A stretch of 64,000 nucleotides of DNA from Sphagnum magellanicum. Its lineage: Eukaryota; Streptophyta; Sphagnopsida; Sphagnales; Sphagnaceae. The stretch spans positions 18,352,001 to 18,416,000 of the forward strand of contig CM038910.1 in NCBI GenBank assembly GCA_021904315.1. The letters are read 5' to 3'. The notes under the pieces are model-generated. The model had not been told where the DNA came from, did no database searches, and saw only the letters and a list, made by a program, of their open reading frames with translations. The position numbers were made by a program, and so were the translations under genes. Every line of letters starts with the position of its first letter. The first letter of the stretch is position 1. Positions 1 to 11,612 of this stretch are shown here, in pieces.

Positions 1-1
1 G

Positions 2-313
2 ATAAAAGATAAAACACTACTCACTAACGATGAGCCAAGCAAGGCCCTTTGAAATTCCAAATGTAGTGATTTCCTCATTGAGTCTTTTAGAGGACATAAA
101 TTGTTAAAAAAGAATGTCCATTGGTTTGACCTGACGTCCCATTTGTGGCCATCTTTGGTTGGATTGCCATTAGTGAGAACAATTGGTGTCAATTATGAAA
201 TCATTTTCAAATATTCAAAGCACTGTTTAACTTCTTCTTCACTAAATTATTCTTGGTCCATGCAATATATGAAAAATGATAATGGGGAAATGGAAATAAT
301 CAACTTCCTTTAG
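2..313 (+). pseudogene. C-terminal fragment of an FCP1-like HAD phosphatase pseudogene (copy C)
   Basis: One frame reads from the window edge to a TAG at 311-313, with a single in-frame TGA at 50-52. It opens with a TLLTNDEPSKAL stretch like the late HAD motif (LIDDxP) of FCP1/CTD-type phosphatases. It then runs through FLIESFRG, SHLWPSLVGLPLV and YSWSMQYMKNDNG. The same words, diverged, occur at 16845-17167 in copy B, so this is one member of a local family. The catalytic N-terminal half would lie to the left, outside the window. HAD phosphatases of this type remove phosphate from serine residues. This copy cannot be functional as read. The family call rests on copy B, where the DxN/DGxL motif is visible. 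Confidence 0.5.
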
Positions 314-709
314 GTATGAACTCTTTTTATACTTGAGACAAATTAATTTTGTGTGTTTTTTTTGTTCACCTTAAAATTATGTTTATTTATCCAATTACTG
401 AGTTTTGCTTGTAGTTGGTTCATATTATTGTTTGTAGACCATACAATGACGTTTGTAGTTTTAAAGGGTTAAATACTATGTTATTTAGTTAAATTTCTAT
501 TTTGAAAGGGTGCCAATGTAGTTGCATATGTAATTGCTCTAAGATCACAATTATCTTAATTGGGTTAGTGATAATATGCTAGCAAATGATGTTTTCATTG
601 GGCTTTCAAACTTCCATTCAAAGTTTCCTAGTTTTTACTTTGTAGGACACAATCTAATGTTTTATTTATATAATAAAAATTAATGTAAAACGATGGATCT
701 TTCATGATT
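314..709. other. AT-rich intergenic DNA, no gene seen
   Basis: No coding frame, RNA gene or repeat structure could be supported here. Confidence 0.6.
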
Positions 710-1003
710 ACTCTTTTATTTTGGAAATGTTTTAAATCTTTAAAATCCTTTTGAGTCCTCCATTTTCACTTTTTAACACCTAGTGACCATTGGGTCTTAA
801 TTCTATTTCATTTTTGCTTTTGTGATTTACACAATATTCAAATTATCTTCCTAAACCCTCTTTTACTTTGGAAATGTTTTAAATCCTTCAAATCCTTTTG
901 AGTCCTCCATTTTCACTTTTTATCACTTGGCAACCACCAAATATTAATTCTATTTCATTTTTTGCTTTTGTGATTTACACAATATTCAAATTATACTTCT
1001 CTC
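710..1003. repeat. Tandem duplication, period 147 bp, two copies
   Basis: The words TTGGAAATGTTTTAAATC, CCTTTTGAGTCCTCC and TTTGTGATTTACACAATATT recur 147 bp apart (first word at 721 and 868). The two copies differ by scattered substitutions and a few short indels. No coding content is seen. Confidence 0.8.
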
Positions 1004-1582
1004 ATGTGATTGTTGTGATAACTACCAAGATTTTTTTTCAAATTCCTCAAGTAGGTGTATTGGCGAGGATCCTCAACATTAAAATTAACAATAAATGGTG
1101 ACTGTTTTGGTGGATTAGTAGATCTTTTTTAGAACCCTACTTGGTTCTAGCAGCCTAATGGAACACATTGTTTAAATTTAACAAAATTTTACTTTTTTCT
1201 CTTTCGAAATATGGCGAATTTTTAAAAAGAATCTCAAAAATCCTTTTGTTGGATTTGTTAGCCCTTTTTTATGTTGCCAGGTGGCAAAAATTCGCCACAA
1301 AAAAAAACCCTGATCACTACTAATAATGATAATATGTATTGAGCCTATTGGCCACGAAGTTCAATTTACAATTTTGAATTTATAAAAACTATCCAAATTG
1401 TTTAAAGTTATTTTCAAATTTTTCCAAATTTTGGAATTAATTAAATGCATGTTATGGGTCTAATGATTCCAAAGAATCCAAACAAGGGTTGTACAAATCC
1501 ACATATACAACCTATAGGTTATTTCACATCCATAGAATATGTTGTCCCTATCTACCTTGCTTTACATAAATTCAATCACAAG
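1004..1582. other. AT-rich intergenic DNA, no gene seen
   Basis: Nothing beyond short homopolymer runs is visible. Confidence 0.6.
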
Positions 1583-1900
1583 TTAGATTTGGGTATTTTT
1601 GGCTATGGCCCCTATTGAGCTTGTGACCAAAATTTAGTTGCATGCTAGACATGGGTCCTTTTAGCTATGACCCTTGTCTAAATTGCGATCGAAATTCAAT
1701 CACAAATTAGACCTAGGTCCTTTTGGCCGTGGCCCTTGTCTAGTTTATGATCATATTTAAATTGTAGCTTAGATTTATGTCCTTTTGGTTGCAACTACTT
1801 TCTATTTTGTGAAGAAATGTTGATCACATCCTAGACCTAGGGTCTTTTTGGTTGAAGCCCATGTCCATGTGACGATCAAATTTTTGGCCTAGCCCTTGTC
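1583..1900. repeat. Degenerate tandem repeat, period about 62-64 bp, about five units
   Basis: The unit is marked by TAGAYYTRGGTCCTTTTGG followed by a CTATGGCCC-like word, then a TTGTGATC-like word. Units begin near 1583, 1648, 1710, 1768 and 1832. The copies are strongly diverged, so this is an old minisatellite. Confidence 0.65.
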
Positions 1901-4279
1901 TAACTTACAACTAGACCCCTATTTAGCCCTTATAATTTCATGAATCAAATGCAATTTTTTGTGTGTTGGTCCAATGAAGGAAGCTAATTATAAAACTAGA
2001 AGAATAAAAAATTACACATTAAGAAATGAGGTGCTTAGATTAAAGTAAAATTGGACATAGAAAATGGTTGTTAATTCATCACAAGGTAGTGAATTTAGAA
2101 ACAAATGAAAACTTCCAATTCTTGATTTTTTCATTACATAAGATGGAAGTCAATAGTAGGAAAAAATAAAACCCAATATAACAAAAAATTGGTCATATGG
2201 AAAATTGTTTGTATGATCATTAATGTGGGTAGTGGCGATCAAATAACCTTAAACCCATATAGGTGCAACCTTATTTTGAATTGGAATTTACTTTTATTGG
2301 TGATGGTCATTGCCCTTATTATTACCTTCCCCCCATTGCATAACTAATTGTTAGAGAACACCACAAGTTGCGATTTTAGAATCTTTGATTAAAATCTTTT
2401 GTAAGCCATGAAACGACATTACCTTTAGACAATAGAAAAAAAACCCCATTTTTTTTACTTGTCTAGGCAATTAAAAGTGTCTTTTGCGACTATTTTTGAT
2501 CAAGAAATAATTGCAAAAGAAATTTTTAGTTCCCTAAGACAAGTCGAAAAATGGGGTTTTTCCTATAGTGGGAAAAGTTGGAACATATGGGGGGCAAATT
2601 GGTTGAACAAACAATTTTGAATTGCCTCAAACAAGAGTTGACCATGGAATTGGAGGTCCTTTTTAATGGATTCATGTGGAACCTTGGGCAACATTTCCAC
2701 ATTGAAAACATTCCTATAAACAACCTCCCTTTGCAAGTTGAACCAATTGTTGTTTGGATGTGTTTCAAAGTGAGATTACTCTTGCACCTTATCTCAATAT
2801 CCCTTTGCCATTTGACAAAAAAAATTTCGATATCTAACATGATTTGGATCAAAGTACAAAGCATGGTAGGTTGTAATGACCGTTGACAAAGATCATTACA
2901 AAATCTAGCATATGCACCTTGGGGGGGGGGGACATTTAGGGTAAATTTTGGGATTTATGTGTGTCAAACAACCATTTTTAGGGGGGTGGGTGTCAATTAA
3001 TTGTCCAACTTATTTCTTATCACCCTATTGTTATTTAATTTTTAAATATATACATATTTAAACCACCCTATATTAATTATAATCCATTATTTCAGATTAT
3101 TACATACCCTATATTATAATTAAATTGATTATTTGAATAAAATGTGCCCTATTTTAACTAATTAACTTATAATTTTTACCCAACAACTAATATATTGCAC
3201 CTTATATTTTTACTCATGTATTTTCTACTTTTTTTTACTAGTGTCCCTCCTAGGGTATGCACACCATTTTGCCATTTCCATACAAGGTTAACCCCCATTT
3301 CCTTTCATAGTCAAGTGCATTTTCGGCATTGTATTCCCAATGTGGTGGCACATAATGTTCTTGGTTGAGCATTGCATACAATCACCTATAGAATGGCACT
3401 TGACATAACACACATCGCTTATGTTGCACCATGAAGGGAAATTATGATGCATTGAAGATGGTACATGTGGGCACATGTGTCCAAAAACCAACCACCCCTT
3501 TTTCAACCCATATAGGTTGAAGTAGATTGGGCATGTGGTGCCATCATATGTGACTTAGGCTTGAGGCGTTAGCCAAAAAAATCATTTCACCCATGTGCGA
3601 GTTGGGCTAACTTGTATTCCCACTCTAAATGCAGATGGTTGGGCCAATCTATGCTATATATTATTCCCATTGCCATGTTTAAATAGGTTTTAAGGAAACA
3701 ATTTTGTAATCATGGTCTAGGATGTTATTCTTTGTGCTTAAAAGGCCCCATCCTCTTGTAAATCCACATCAATTTGTATAAGTTTAAACTCAAATTGCAC
3801 CCCCTCATTACTACAAAATAAGGTGCTTTTCACTATTTATTTTTTGACCATTTAATGACTAAATTGTAAAGTTTTGAAGTGATTTTTTGGTCCTTTTTGC
3901 CCCCCTCTCAAAATAGGTGCATGTCTAATTTGATTAAGTCGACTAGTAATTTAAGTCAAATAAGACAATGTCACTTACACATAGCCCTAGCCATGTCAAT
4001 GTGGTGCTAGTGCCTATTGAAATGTGATTAATTTTAGTCATGCCATAAATTATGTGGATTGCTACATGCTAATGTAGTGTTGTTACCCACTTTAATGTGA
4101 GTAATTTTAGTCATGCACCATAAATGATGTGGTTTGTTACATGCCAACCTAGTGCTAATGCTTATTTTGATGTGGCTAATTTCAATCATGCCATAAATGA
4201 CATGGCAAATTAAGTAGGTAGACATAAGGTAGGTAGGTAAATAATGGGTAGGTATACTTATGTAGTTGAAGTTAAACTT
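1901..4279. other. AT-rich intergenic DNA
   Basis: No supportable gene. A run of 11 G lies at 2921-2931. Around 3960-4200 a phrase with AATTTTAGTCATGC and ATGATGTGG recurs about every 100 bp. A TAGG-rich stretch lies at 4213-4255. The short reading frames here lack codon bias or recognisable motifs. Confidence 0.55.
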
Positions 4280-5215
4280 TTAATTAATTTAAAGCAAAAC
4301 TTGATTAAACTTGGCTAAATTATAATTTTTTGCCCAAATTTGGTTAAACTTGACTAAAATTGGTTAAACTAAAGCATTATAGTTAAGCTTTGTTAAATTT
4401 GACTGAATTATGATAAATTTGATTAAATTAAAACATTTTAGCTCAATTGATTTAAGTAGGGTAAATTGGCTAAACTTGAATTAAGGTTTATAATTTAACC
4501 AAGATTAATAAAATTTAGCAAAATAATTTATGTTTAATTAGTTTAATTAAAGTTTCCTATTTTAGTTAATTTATTTTAATTTAGTTAAACCAAATTTGAC
4601 CAAGTTTAGCCAATTTACCCTACTTAAATCAATTGAACTAAAATGTTTTAATTTAATCAAATTTATCATAATTTAGTCAAATTTAACAAAGCTTAATTAT
4701 AATGCTTTAGTTTAACTAAATTAAACCTAATTAAACCAATTTACCTTATTTTAGTCAAATTAAACCTAGTTTAACCAATTTACTTTAGTTTAGCCAAGTT
4801 TGACCAAGTTTAACCAATTTATTTTAGTTTAGACAAATTAAGTTAAGTTTAGTTACTTTACCTTAGTTCAACCAAACTAAATGTAGTTTAAACAATTTAC
4901 CTTAGTTTAGTCAAATTAAACCTAATTAAACCAATTTACTTTAGTTTTGCCAAGTTTAACCAAGTTTAGTCAAAATTAGTCATTTTTAACAAAAATATGC
5001 TAGGTTAACATAGTTTAACCAAAAATAGTCAAATATATTCTAGTATAATTAAAGTACTTTAATTTAACCACGTTGAGGCAAAATTAACCAAGTTTAACTA
5101 CAATACCCAAGTTTAGCCAATTTTAACCAAATTTAATTTAAGTACTCAAGTTTAGCCATATTCAATCTAAATAGCAAAATCTAGCAAAATTTGGTCAAGT
5201 TTAATTTAAGATTAG
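4280..5215. repeat. Degenerate array of TTTAGCCAA / TTTAACCAA words
   Basis: The stretch is built almost entirely from variants of CCAAGTTTAGCCAATTTA and its complement. Left of about 4480 they read mostly as TTGGTTAAACTTG; right of about 4560 they read as CAAGTTTAACCAA. The orientation switch coincides with the large inverted repeat at 4363-4716. The base composition is extremely AT-rich and no coding is possible. Similar words fill 39900-41160 and 49020-49735. Confidence 0.75.
4363..4716. repeat. Inverted repeat with 116-bp arms and 122-bp spacer
   Basis: Left arm 4363-4478 and right arm 4601-4716 are reverse complements of equal length with no gaps. I count three mismatches in 116 positions, and all three are transitions. 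The single strand could form a 116-bp stem. No target-site duplication or transposase is visible. It could be a foldback element or MITE, or a palindromic duplication inside the degenerate array around it. If transcribed, such a stem is a good dicer substrate (inference). Confidence 0.85.
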
Positions 5216-5289
5216 TGTGCATGTGAAATTCCAAATGAATTTGAATTTATATTTTTGCTATCACATTATTAATCATCATGTGAAGTGTT

Positions 5290-5356
5290 ACTAGGATGGT
5301 TAATGCTTTGGCTTGTCACCTTGGAGGTGAGAGGTTCAATTCCCTATTGTGACACC
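5290..5356 (+). repeat. tRNA-derived SINE-like sequence (tRNA-Asp-like)
   Basis: The stretch has a D-arm-like GATGGTTAATGCTTTGGC (box A position), an anticodon-region TTGTCAC resembling tRNA-Asp(GUC), and a T-arm-like AGGTTCAATTCCC (box B). Acceptor-stem pairing is lost, so it is not a working tRNA gene. It most likely comes from a tRNA pseudogene or a SINE head. It sits just right of the TTTAGCCAA array. A comparable tRNA-like piece accompanies the array near 39900 in the matching relative order. Confidence 0.45.
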
Positions 5357-7923
5357 ATGGTCATGCCTTAAGACCTACAAATGGTTTACATGCCTATGGG
5401 AGGTTTACAAGTGGCCCACATGCTTAAAATAATTTTACAATTGAGCTATGTGCCGTGGGGAAAGAGGGTCATGCACATGCCTAGAAGGCCTTACCTAGGT
5501 CCATAATTTGGGTTTACTGGGAGTGGTACAATGAACGTCAAGGAGCTTGAATTAATGAAATCCAAACAATTGAAAAATTCGGACCTCACCACTTTCTTCC
5601 AAGTGTAAGGTAGTGATTGCTCACACAACCACCTAATTGTCACATGTTGAAAAAGAAGTGAAGTTAGTGGGCAGGAATGGCACCCATATAAAGTCCCACA
5701 TTCTTTTCCCTCTTCTTTCTTCAAGAATAGTTGACACACATGTTGAATTTTGATTATCTTCTTCGTTAAAAAATGATGCATTATTGCAATTAGGTTTAGG
5801 GCTTGCAACTAAATGTGACCAAAAATGAATAGGTCTAGTCACTCCTTGTTGAACTTGCAATCAAATTTCTTCATTTTTGGTCACAAGCTATAGGGGTGTT
5901 GTGTAGCTTGTGACTAAAAGTGGACATGTTTTGATCACAAGCTAAATAGAGGGTGATTTGTTTAACCAAATATTAGTTTAGTGATATTTTTCATGTGGCA
6001 AATGGTCTTGAAGTGTGTTAATTATAAGGTTATTACAATATGTGTTCATTGATTATGGATAAACAACAATAATAAAAACTATTCTAAATTTTTTTACTTT
6101 GACAATGTCAGCTTGTGTGTCAAAACCAACACTAAAAACAACACGTCTAGACTAATGCCAACATGACAACCGATGCAAAAATGGTATGTCACATCGGTTT
6201 TGACAACCCTGCTTACAAGTGTCACATTTTCCACTTGATGACATATAATTGGTCCATTTGAAATTCCTACTAGTTCAAGGTAATGCAATACTAGAAACAC
6301 ATGTGTAGAGTTGATGTCCAAGACCAATTTCATGGCTATTTATACCCTGCAAAGGTGAGACAATAAATGATGGCATCAAATCATATTCCACCATGGTGAA
6401 CTTCTACATTATGTAAAAACACATATGACATGTTTTGGCAAGTCTCAAGAAGCAATGTCACATTCGAAGTTCAATGTTTCTTTGACTAGGGCTTTCATCA
6501 AGTGAAGCATTTTTCCTACTCCAAAAAAAACCATAATGGTAATGGCTTATGTACCCACTCCATAAGGTTGCGTTATTCCATGTAGTGGACTAAACAACTA
6601 TGAGAAGTAGGCTATGTGTGGGTGTGTAAAAAGAGAGTGAAGTCACATTGTCCACTAAACAATCTGGGAGAAAGAGGCTGGGTGTGATGTGTAAAAAGAA
6701 AGTGAACTAGTATTGTTCATCATGTGAGAATGCTATGGTTTGTTTTGGTGTTTGTTATGTAAAATGACATAAAGCATCCACATAGATTGTATGTTAGTTT
6801 AGTTGGCAGAAGCGAACCAACATCATGATTGGTTGGCTTATCAAGTTCAACTCCTAAAGCCAGTGACATATGATTTCTTTAATAATTTTTCTATCGGCAA
6901 TGTTGCTCTATGTAAATTTCTTCAATCATTAAAAAAATTAAAATGATATGAATGTGTTCAGCTAAGGTTTCCTAATTTTTTTGTGAGATTTTGTGATCAA
7001 TCTTCAGAATTTTTTGTTTTCTATTTTGATTTTTAAAAATTCTTTAAATTGCGCAAATCTACAAATGTAGGTATGACTCAATTTGTAATGCATCAGAAAA
7101 TTCCTATCGCTCCCAAAAAGAAAGGGAAAACCTCAAGAAGCCAAACTCAAACTGTGGAGTTAAGGAGTTTGCCCTTGCTCCAATGAACCCACCCTTCCAA
7201 CACCCCAAGTAGGAAAAAGCGGGAAAGGAAAATGTGCCCAACGCGGCATGAGGGATAGCATACCATTCGCTCGACGTCAGGGAACTGAAAGAAAAAAAAA
7301 CCCTGGTCCATCCGACTCCACCATTCCCTCATTTAATTACACTACATGGTCTAAAATCAATGCAGGGCTTACTATCAATTGCTTAATGCTATAATAAATG
7401 ACACCTATTAATGGCCATTAGGAGAATTTGGGACCTACCTAAATAGGGACCCCAAAAACCTGGCGTATTAAGGTAGGAATGCCCCAAAAACAAACACTAG
7501 TACAATTTAGTACATTATCCTCAGATAACGTTAATAAGAGTCTACTGGTAGAGGGGGGCGTCAGTCAGAACCTTTTTAGAACAGACAAGCCGCGACGTGG
7601 TCGTGCATTTAGTAATTGGCTTCTCTGGCTAAGGGCTGGCACTGCATCTAATTTCGGCGCTTTGAAGCTGAGCGTCCCACGAGAGTCTCGTTTTCCAACG
7701 CATCATCGATATCTGCTCGTATTTTGCTGCCCCATTTGTAGCCTCTTCCAGCTTGCCTCCCAGTGCCAGCCATTTCTTTCGCTGGCTATTTATTTACACA
7801 AACAGAAAGCGAAATTAACAAACAATGGCCCTGCCATATATGTAATATTGACAATGAATATTATAAGATAAATTGGTAAATGAAATATGCTATTCAATAT
7901 TCCATTTTCATATTTCTGCAAGT

Positions 7924-7926
<3 letters not shown>

Positions 7927-7954
<28 letters not shown>
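7927..7954. repeat. (CA)14 microsatellite
   Basis: Fourteen uninterrupted CA units are seen directly. Confidence 0.97.
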
Positions 7955-7958
<4 letters not shown>

Positions 7959-8074
7959 CTTGTTGTGACATGCAAATTTGAATGTTTCCAATCACATTGT
8001 CACATCTTGAAAGAATTTTATGAATTTTTGTGTATGATGGATGCCTCAATCATTTTTGGAGAAGGTAGTTTTAG

Positions 8075-8092
8075 ATATATATATATATATAT
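8075..8092. repeat. (AT)9 microsatellite
   Basis: Uninterrupted AT units, seen directly. Confidence 0.9.
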
Positions 8093-8390
8093 TTGGGTAA
8101 GTTATGGATAGGCCACAAAGTCATTTGGGGATGCATGTGCAATTTACGAGGTAATAGAAAAAAAACAAAATGTCATAAGATGAATGTGCATCCTTTTACA
8201 AACAGATTAAGATGAATCATCTCACCTAGTTTCCAGCGGGGCAAAGTCCCTTGAAGCTACTATACTCACTCTATAATGATTCTCAACACAATATCCTTGT
8301 GCCAAAAACTAAAAGTGCTAAAATCGAAGTTTAAGAAAAAAAAAAACTTGGGCCATATCACCAAATTGACCCCAAATACAAACCCAAAAA

Positions 8391-9011
8391 AACATTGCGA
8401 GTCAGTGCTACTAGCCGCTTCTCGCCCCAGCCAAAATCCAAAACCATGGGAAGCAATGCAAGAGCAGCACCGTAGTAGACAGTAGCTGGCGTTGCCTTTG
8501 CTAACCAGATCGATCACCTTCACGAAGTTGATCAGTCATCTTCGGACCTAGCTCTTGTAAGCAACTAAATCTCTGGCAGCTGGAAGCGAAAATAATTCTG
8601 GGTGTAGTAGAGCCTAGACTACATACACAGAACATGATGCGCAAATGATTGTAGAGAATGAACTTTGAAGTTTGAGTAAAGATTGTAGCTGTTGTCGCAT
8701 TTTCGTATTTACTAGTAGATCAGTTATGCTGCTGAAAGTGCCCATGTGAGGAGTCACGAGAGCTTCTATTTTCGCTGTTTGTTTGTATGTAGAGATTTTT
8801 GAGCTTGTATCAGGTGGTAATCTTGTTTACATATCACGATCAATAGATCTGTTTGTTTGTGCGCAGTCTTTTATAATGTCTAATTATTAACATTTTAAAA
8901 GTTGTTTGTTGTCTTGGGTGGTTATAGATTTGTTGCTGGCCAGGTTCCCAGCTGCGTGGGGATTTTTTAATTTATTAGTCTCCTGGAGTTGCTGTAGTCT
9001 TGACGGAGAAG
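8391..9011 (+). promoter_or_regulatory. Probable 5' leader with a leader intron for the two-membrane-segment gene
   Basis: G+C content rises from about 8391 to 8556, as expected for a transcribed leader. A donor-like CTT|GTAAGC ends this stretch at 8556. A pyrimidine-rich stretch ending GCTGTAG at 8997 would be the acceptor, 14 bp before the start codon at 9012. This would give a leader intron at 8557-8997. No convincing TATA box was found, so the transcription start is unknown. The splice call is an inference from signals only. Confidence 0.35.
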
Positions 9012-10998
9012 ATGGACGTGAGTCTTAAACTGATGGAGCCGCTGAAAGAGGAGTACAAGACTCCCGGCGCTGGGTATTGTGAGCGCGTAGCTAACCACTT
9101 GGCGGCACTGGTGAATCAGGTTCCTGCAGATCTGCATGAGTAAGTCTTTTCCTGCTCTCTGTTGTCAATGTTGCCATACATGTATGGGGCCATGTCGATT
9201 CTGCAAAAACTTAAGCGGACGCAATTTCATGACTGCACATTATTGTATGTTGATTCTGCAAAAACTTACGTTGACCTGTTTTCATGACCTATTTCTTGCA
9301 CATTTTATATGTCAATTCTGAAAAAACCTAAGTCGACATGACTTGCTTCTTGCACATTATTGTATGCCGATTTCGCAAAAACTTAAGCTCGACATGCTTC
9401 ATAATGACCAGCCTCTTGCACATTGTTGCGTTACAAGCTTTCTCAAAGTCTAAAGTAGAGTTTTTCAGGTGGAAACTGTTGTTGAGCGACTTTGGCTCGA
9501 GTGTTGGGTGAAGTCGAATTGTTATCTGATGATCAGATACTTTTTTTTTTTTTTTTTTTTGCTTTGTGGACTCAATGATCAGCAGTCGGAAATCCGTGGA
9601 GGATCAGCAGGAGCTTGGTTGCGCATGCTTCTGGCGGGCAGTCGTGAAAGTCTTGGTATGGATTCTCGTAGTTGGGCACCTCATTGCGGTAGGTTGTGCC
9701 TACTTCTTCCTGTTTTTCGCGCCTAACACAAGGACGGATCGAGTGTACCTTCAGCATGGGTTTGAAGACTATGCAATCAAAACCCACTTCAACGAATTGG
9801 CGTCATATGGACTGAATGTGAAGGAATCAGAATATCCGGTCTCCGGCAATCATGTCGTCTCCTGCCCTTGCACTACAACGACAGTCAGCTGGACCGATTT
9901 CGTTCACTTTTATGTCATTTACAACTCCCGAGGCGATCTAGTCTACAAATATGATTCCAACGACAACTTGATAGACTTCACCTACGCAGGCTGCGATGAT
10001 TCCATCGATCCTAAGTACCTGAGCCGGACTTTCAAGCTGAAGAAAGACAATGTGTGTACTTTCTGCGGATCCGAGCACGTGAATATCTTTCCCCATGCGC
10101 TACACACCGGTCACAATCTCAATACTGATTGTGAGTTCATTTCCAACCTCTTCGTTACCACCCAAGAATCAAAAGCTTCATGGGGAAGGAATTGGAGGGA
10201 CAATGCGATCTCATACTTCCAATCGCCAGTCCTTCTCCACCAGAAGTTCCTGTACTCCAACACCATCCAGCTGCTCAAATGTACGTAGTCTTTCTCCTAC
10301 TTATCATGACTATGTAATGTACTTTCTATTGAGATGTAGCCAATATCGTCAGTGGGCAGTCAAGGCCGCTTGTCGCAGCTGCTGCTATTCGTGATGAAGG
10401 CCTGATAATGGGGTCTGATATCTGACACATTGTGAGTTACTTAATTCTCTCTCTGCACTAACTGCTGATCTAAACCTTTGAACTGTGAGCTGCAGCGCAA
10501 CTGGATAAACAATTTTTGCTGCTGCGAGTGAACCCACTGACTGTGGAATGCGTGAACACAACACATGTGGAGATGTTTCATGAGGGCTTGGCACAACAGT
10601 GGATAAACGTGCTGGAGACTTTCGCAGCCAACTCCGGCAGCTCCGATTCCGACTACTTCAAGAACGCGGGATCGAGAGCAGTAGAGTTCTACAAAAGCAC
10701 GTCCACTTACTACAAATACCATTTCATGGTGGTCTTGGATCCAAAGGGCCAATCCGTTCTGGGTATGAACATGGACTGGAAGGAATACTACAACCAGTGC
10801 AAACCTCACTACTGCGACGTCACAAGACCCAACTCCTTGTACCGCCGCATCTACCTCATTGCGGCACAGCTTGGAGGACTGGCGGCCTTAGTGTATTTCT
10901 TGCTTCGCTGCATTGTGTGCCCTCTCCTCCCCAAAATCATCAATCGGAGTACTAGGGCATACAATTATCGCTCAGAGAGTTTGTCAGTGGGTCATTAA
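9012..10998 (+). CDS. Two-pass membrane protein with a sensor-like outer domain, unknown function
   Basis: I read four coding exons: 9012-9139, 9469-9507, 9583-10280 and 10496-10998. All junctions are GT-AG and phases match (2, 2, 1), giving 455 residues. The ATG at 9012 has an AAG upstream and G downstream, a good plant context. Residues 1-74 are soluble. A hydrophobic segment spans about 75-101 and a second about 407-429, followed by a short basic tail. Between them lie about 300 residues, presumably outside the cell or in a lumen, with CPC and CTFCG cysteine pairs. Two strand patterns, FYVIYNSRGDLVY and FMVVLDPKGQSVL, recall the core strands of CHASE4/Cache sensor domains. No kinase, cyclase or GGDEF domain follows. 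I do not recognise the family; the sensor reading is tentative. Codon use and G+C content contrast sharply with the flanks, supporting a real gene. Confidence 0.75.
9181..9427. repeat. Intronic minisatellite, about four units of 62-65 bp
   Basis: The first intron is nearly filled by copies of a unit holding TCGATTCTGCAAAAACTTAAG, a TTCATGAC-like word and CTTGCACATTATTGTATG. Units are diverged by about 15-25% (estimate by eye). Confidence 0.75.
9540..9586 (+). other. Long T tract and tandem CAGCAG splice acceptor
   Basis: A run of T (9540-9560) precedes the acceptor of exon 3. The acceptor itself reads ATCAGCAGT, so either AG at 9581-9582 or AG at 9584-9585 could be used. Both keep the downstream frame and differ by one residue (Gly-Ser against Gly). 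Such NAGNAG acceptors often give both products. Confidence 0.55.
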
Positions 10999-11612
10999 GG
11001 TGGACTCTAGAGTACTGACGACATGGGTCACAGCCGGATTCTGACATCTCTGTTAGACTTGGGTTTAGGGTTTAAACTACTCTATGTCTGAGTTTGCAAA
11101 TACGGATCATGTCTATGGTGGTCTTGGCTTTTCCGCAATTAAGCAGCTTTTTCCATCGTGAATTCTTCTCCTCTTTTGTCGATTTCTCTGATCAGGTAAA
11201 CCTCAGATCGTGTTCCTGGATCTGTCATTTCATGTGTAGATGAGAGGACTTTGTTTGGTGTAAAAACCTGCCCTAATTTTTGTAGTGTATTTAGAGGCAC
11301 AAGAACTTTGTGAGGATCTTCCATGGTGGAAGCTCATGCCCTCTTGATATTAGGGCAAGTTTTTACAATGGAGAAGGGCAGAGCCTTTGGCCCTTCCTTG
11401 TTTTCCAGTGCCTGTCACTTGGAGTACCACCCTTGTGTCTAGGCACCTCTAACAAAGGAGGGGCCGAGGGCCCTACCCTTCCCATACACATAACCTTTTG
11501 TATTAGACTCGGAGCTGGTAGAAGCTTGCACCTAATTAGCCCTTGTGATTTGGTTCCTTTCAAAATGTATGTACACATTTTTGTGGCCCTTAAAAACTGG
11601 AGCCATCTTTGT
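10999..11612. other. 3' flank and intergenic DNA, no gene seen
   Basis: The first 150 bp probably hold the 3' untranslated region of the upstream gene. A small self-complementary stretch (GAAGGGC / GCCCTTC) lies near 11373-11398. No coding feature is supported. Confidence 0.5.

Larger units (their letters stand above)
5357..8390. other. Intergenic DNA with microsatellites
   Basis: No gene could be supported. A diverged duplication of about 62 bp lies at 6588-6720 (GTGTGTAAAAAGA repeated). From about 7080 to 7800 the base composition is less AT-rich, but no protein motif is recognisable in any frame. The stretch contains a CA repeat (7927-7954) and an AT repeat (8075-8092). Confidence 0.5.

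Noticed and set aside
4280..5215. CRISPR-like array
   Set aside because: The words are degenerate, irregularly spaced and lack unique spacers. The window is plant nuclear DNA.
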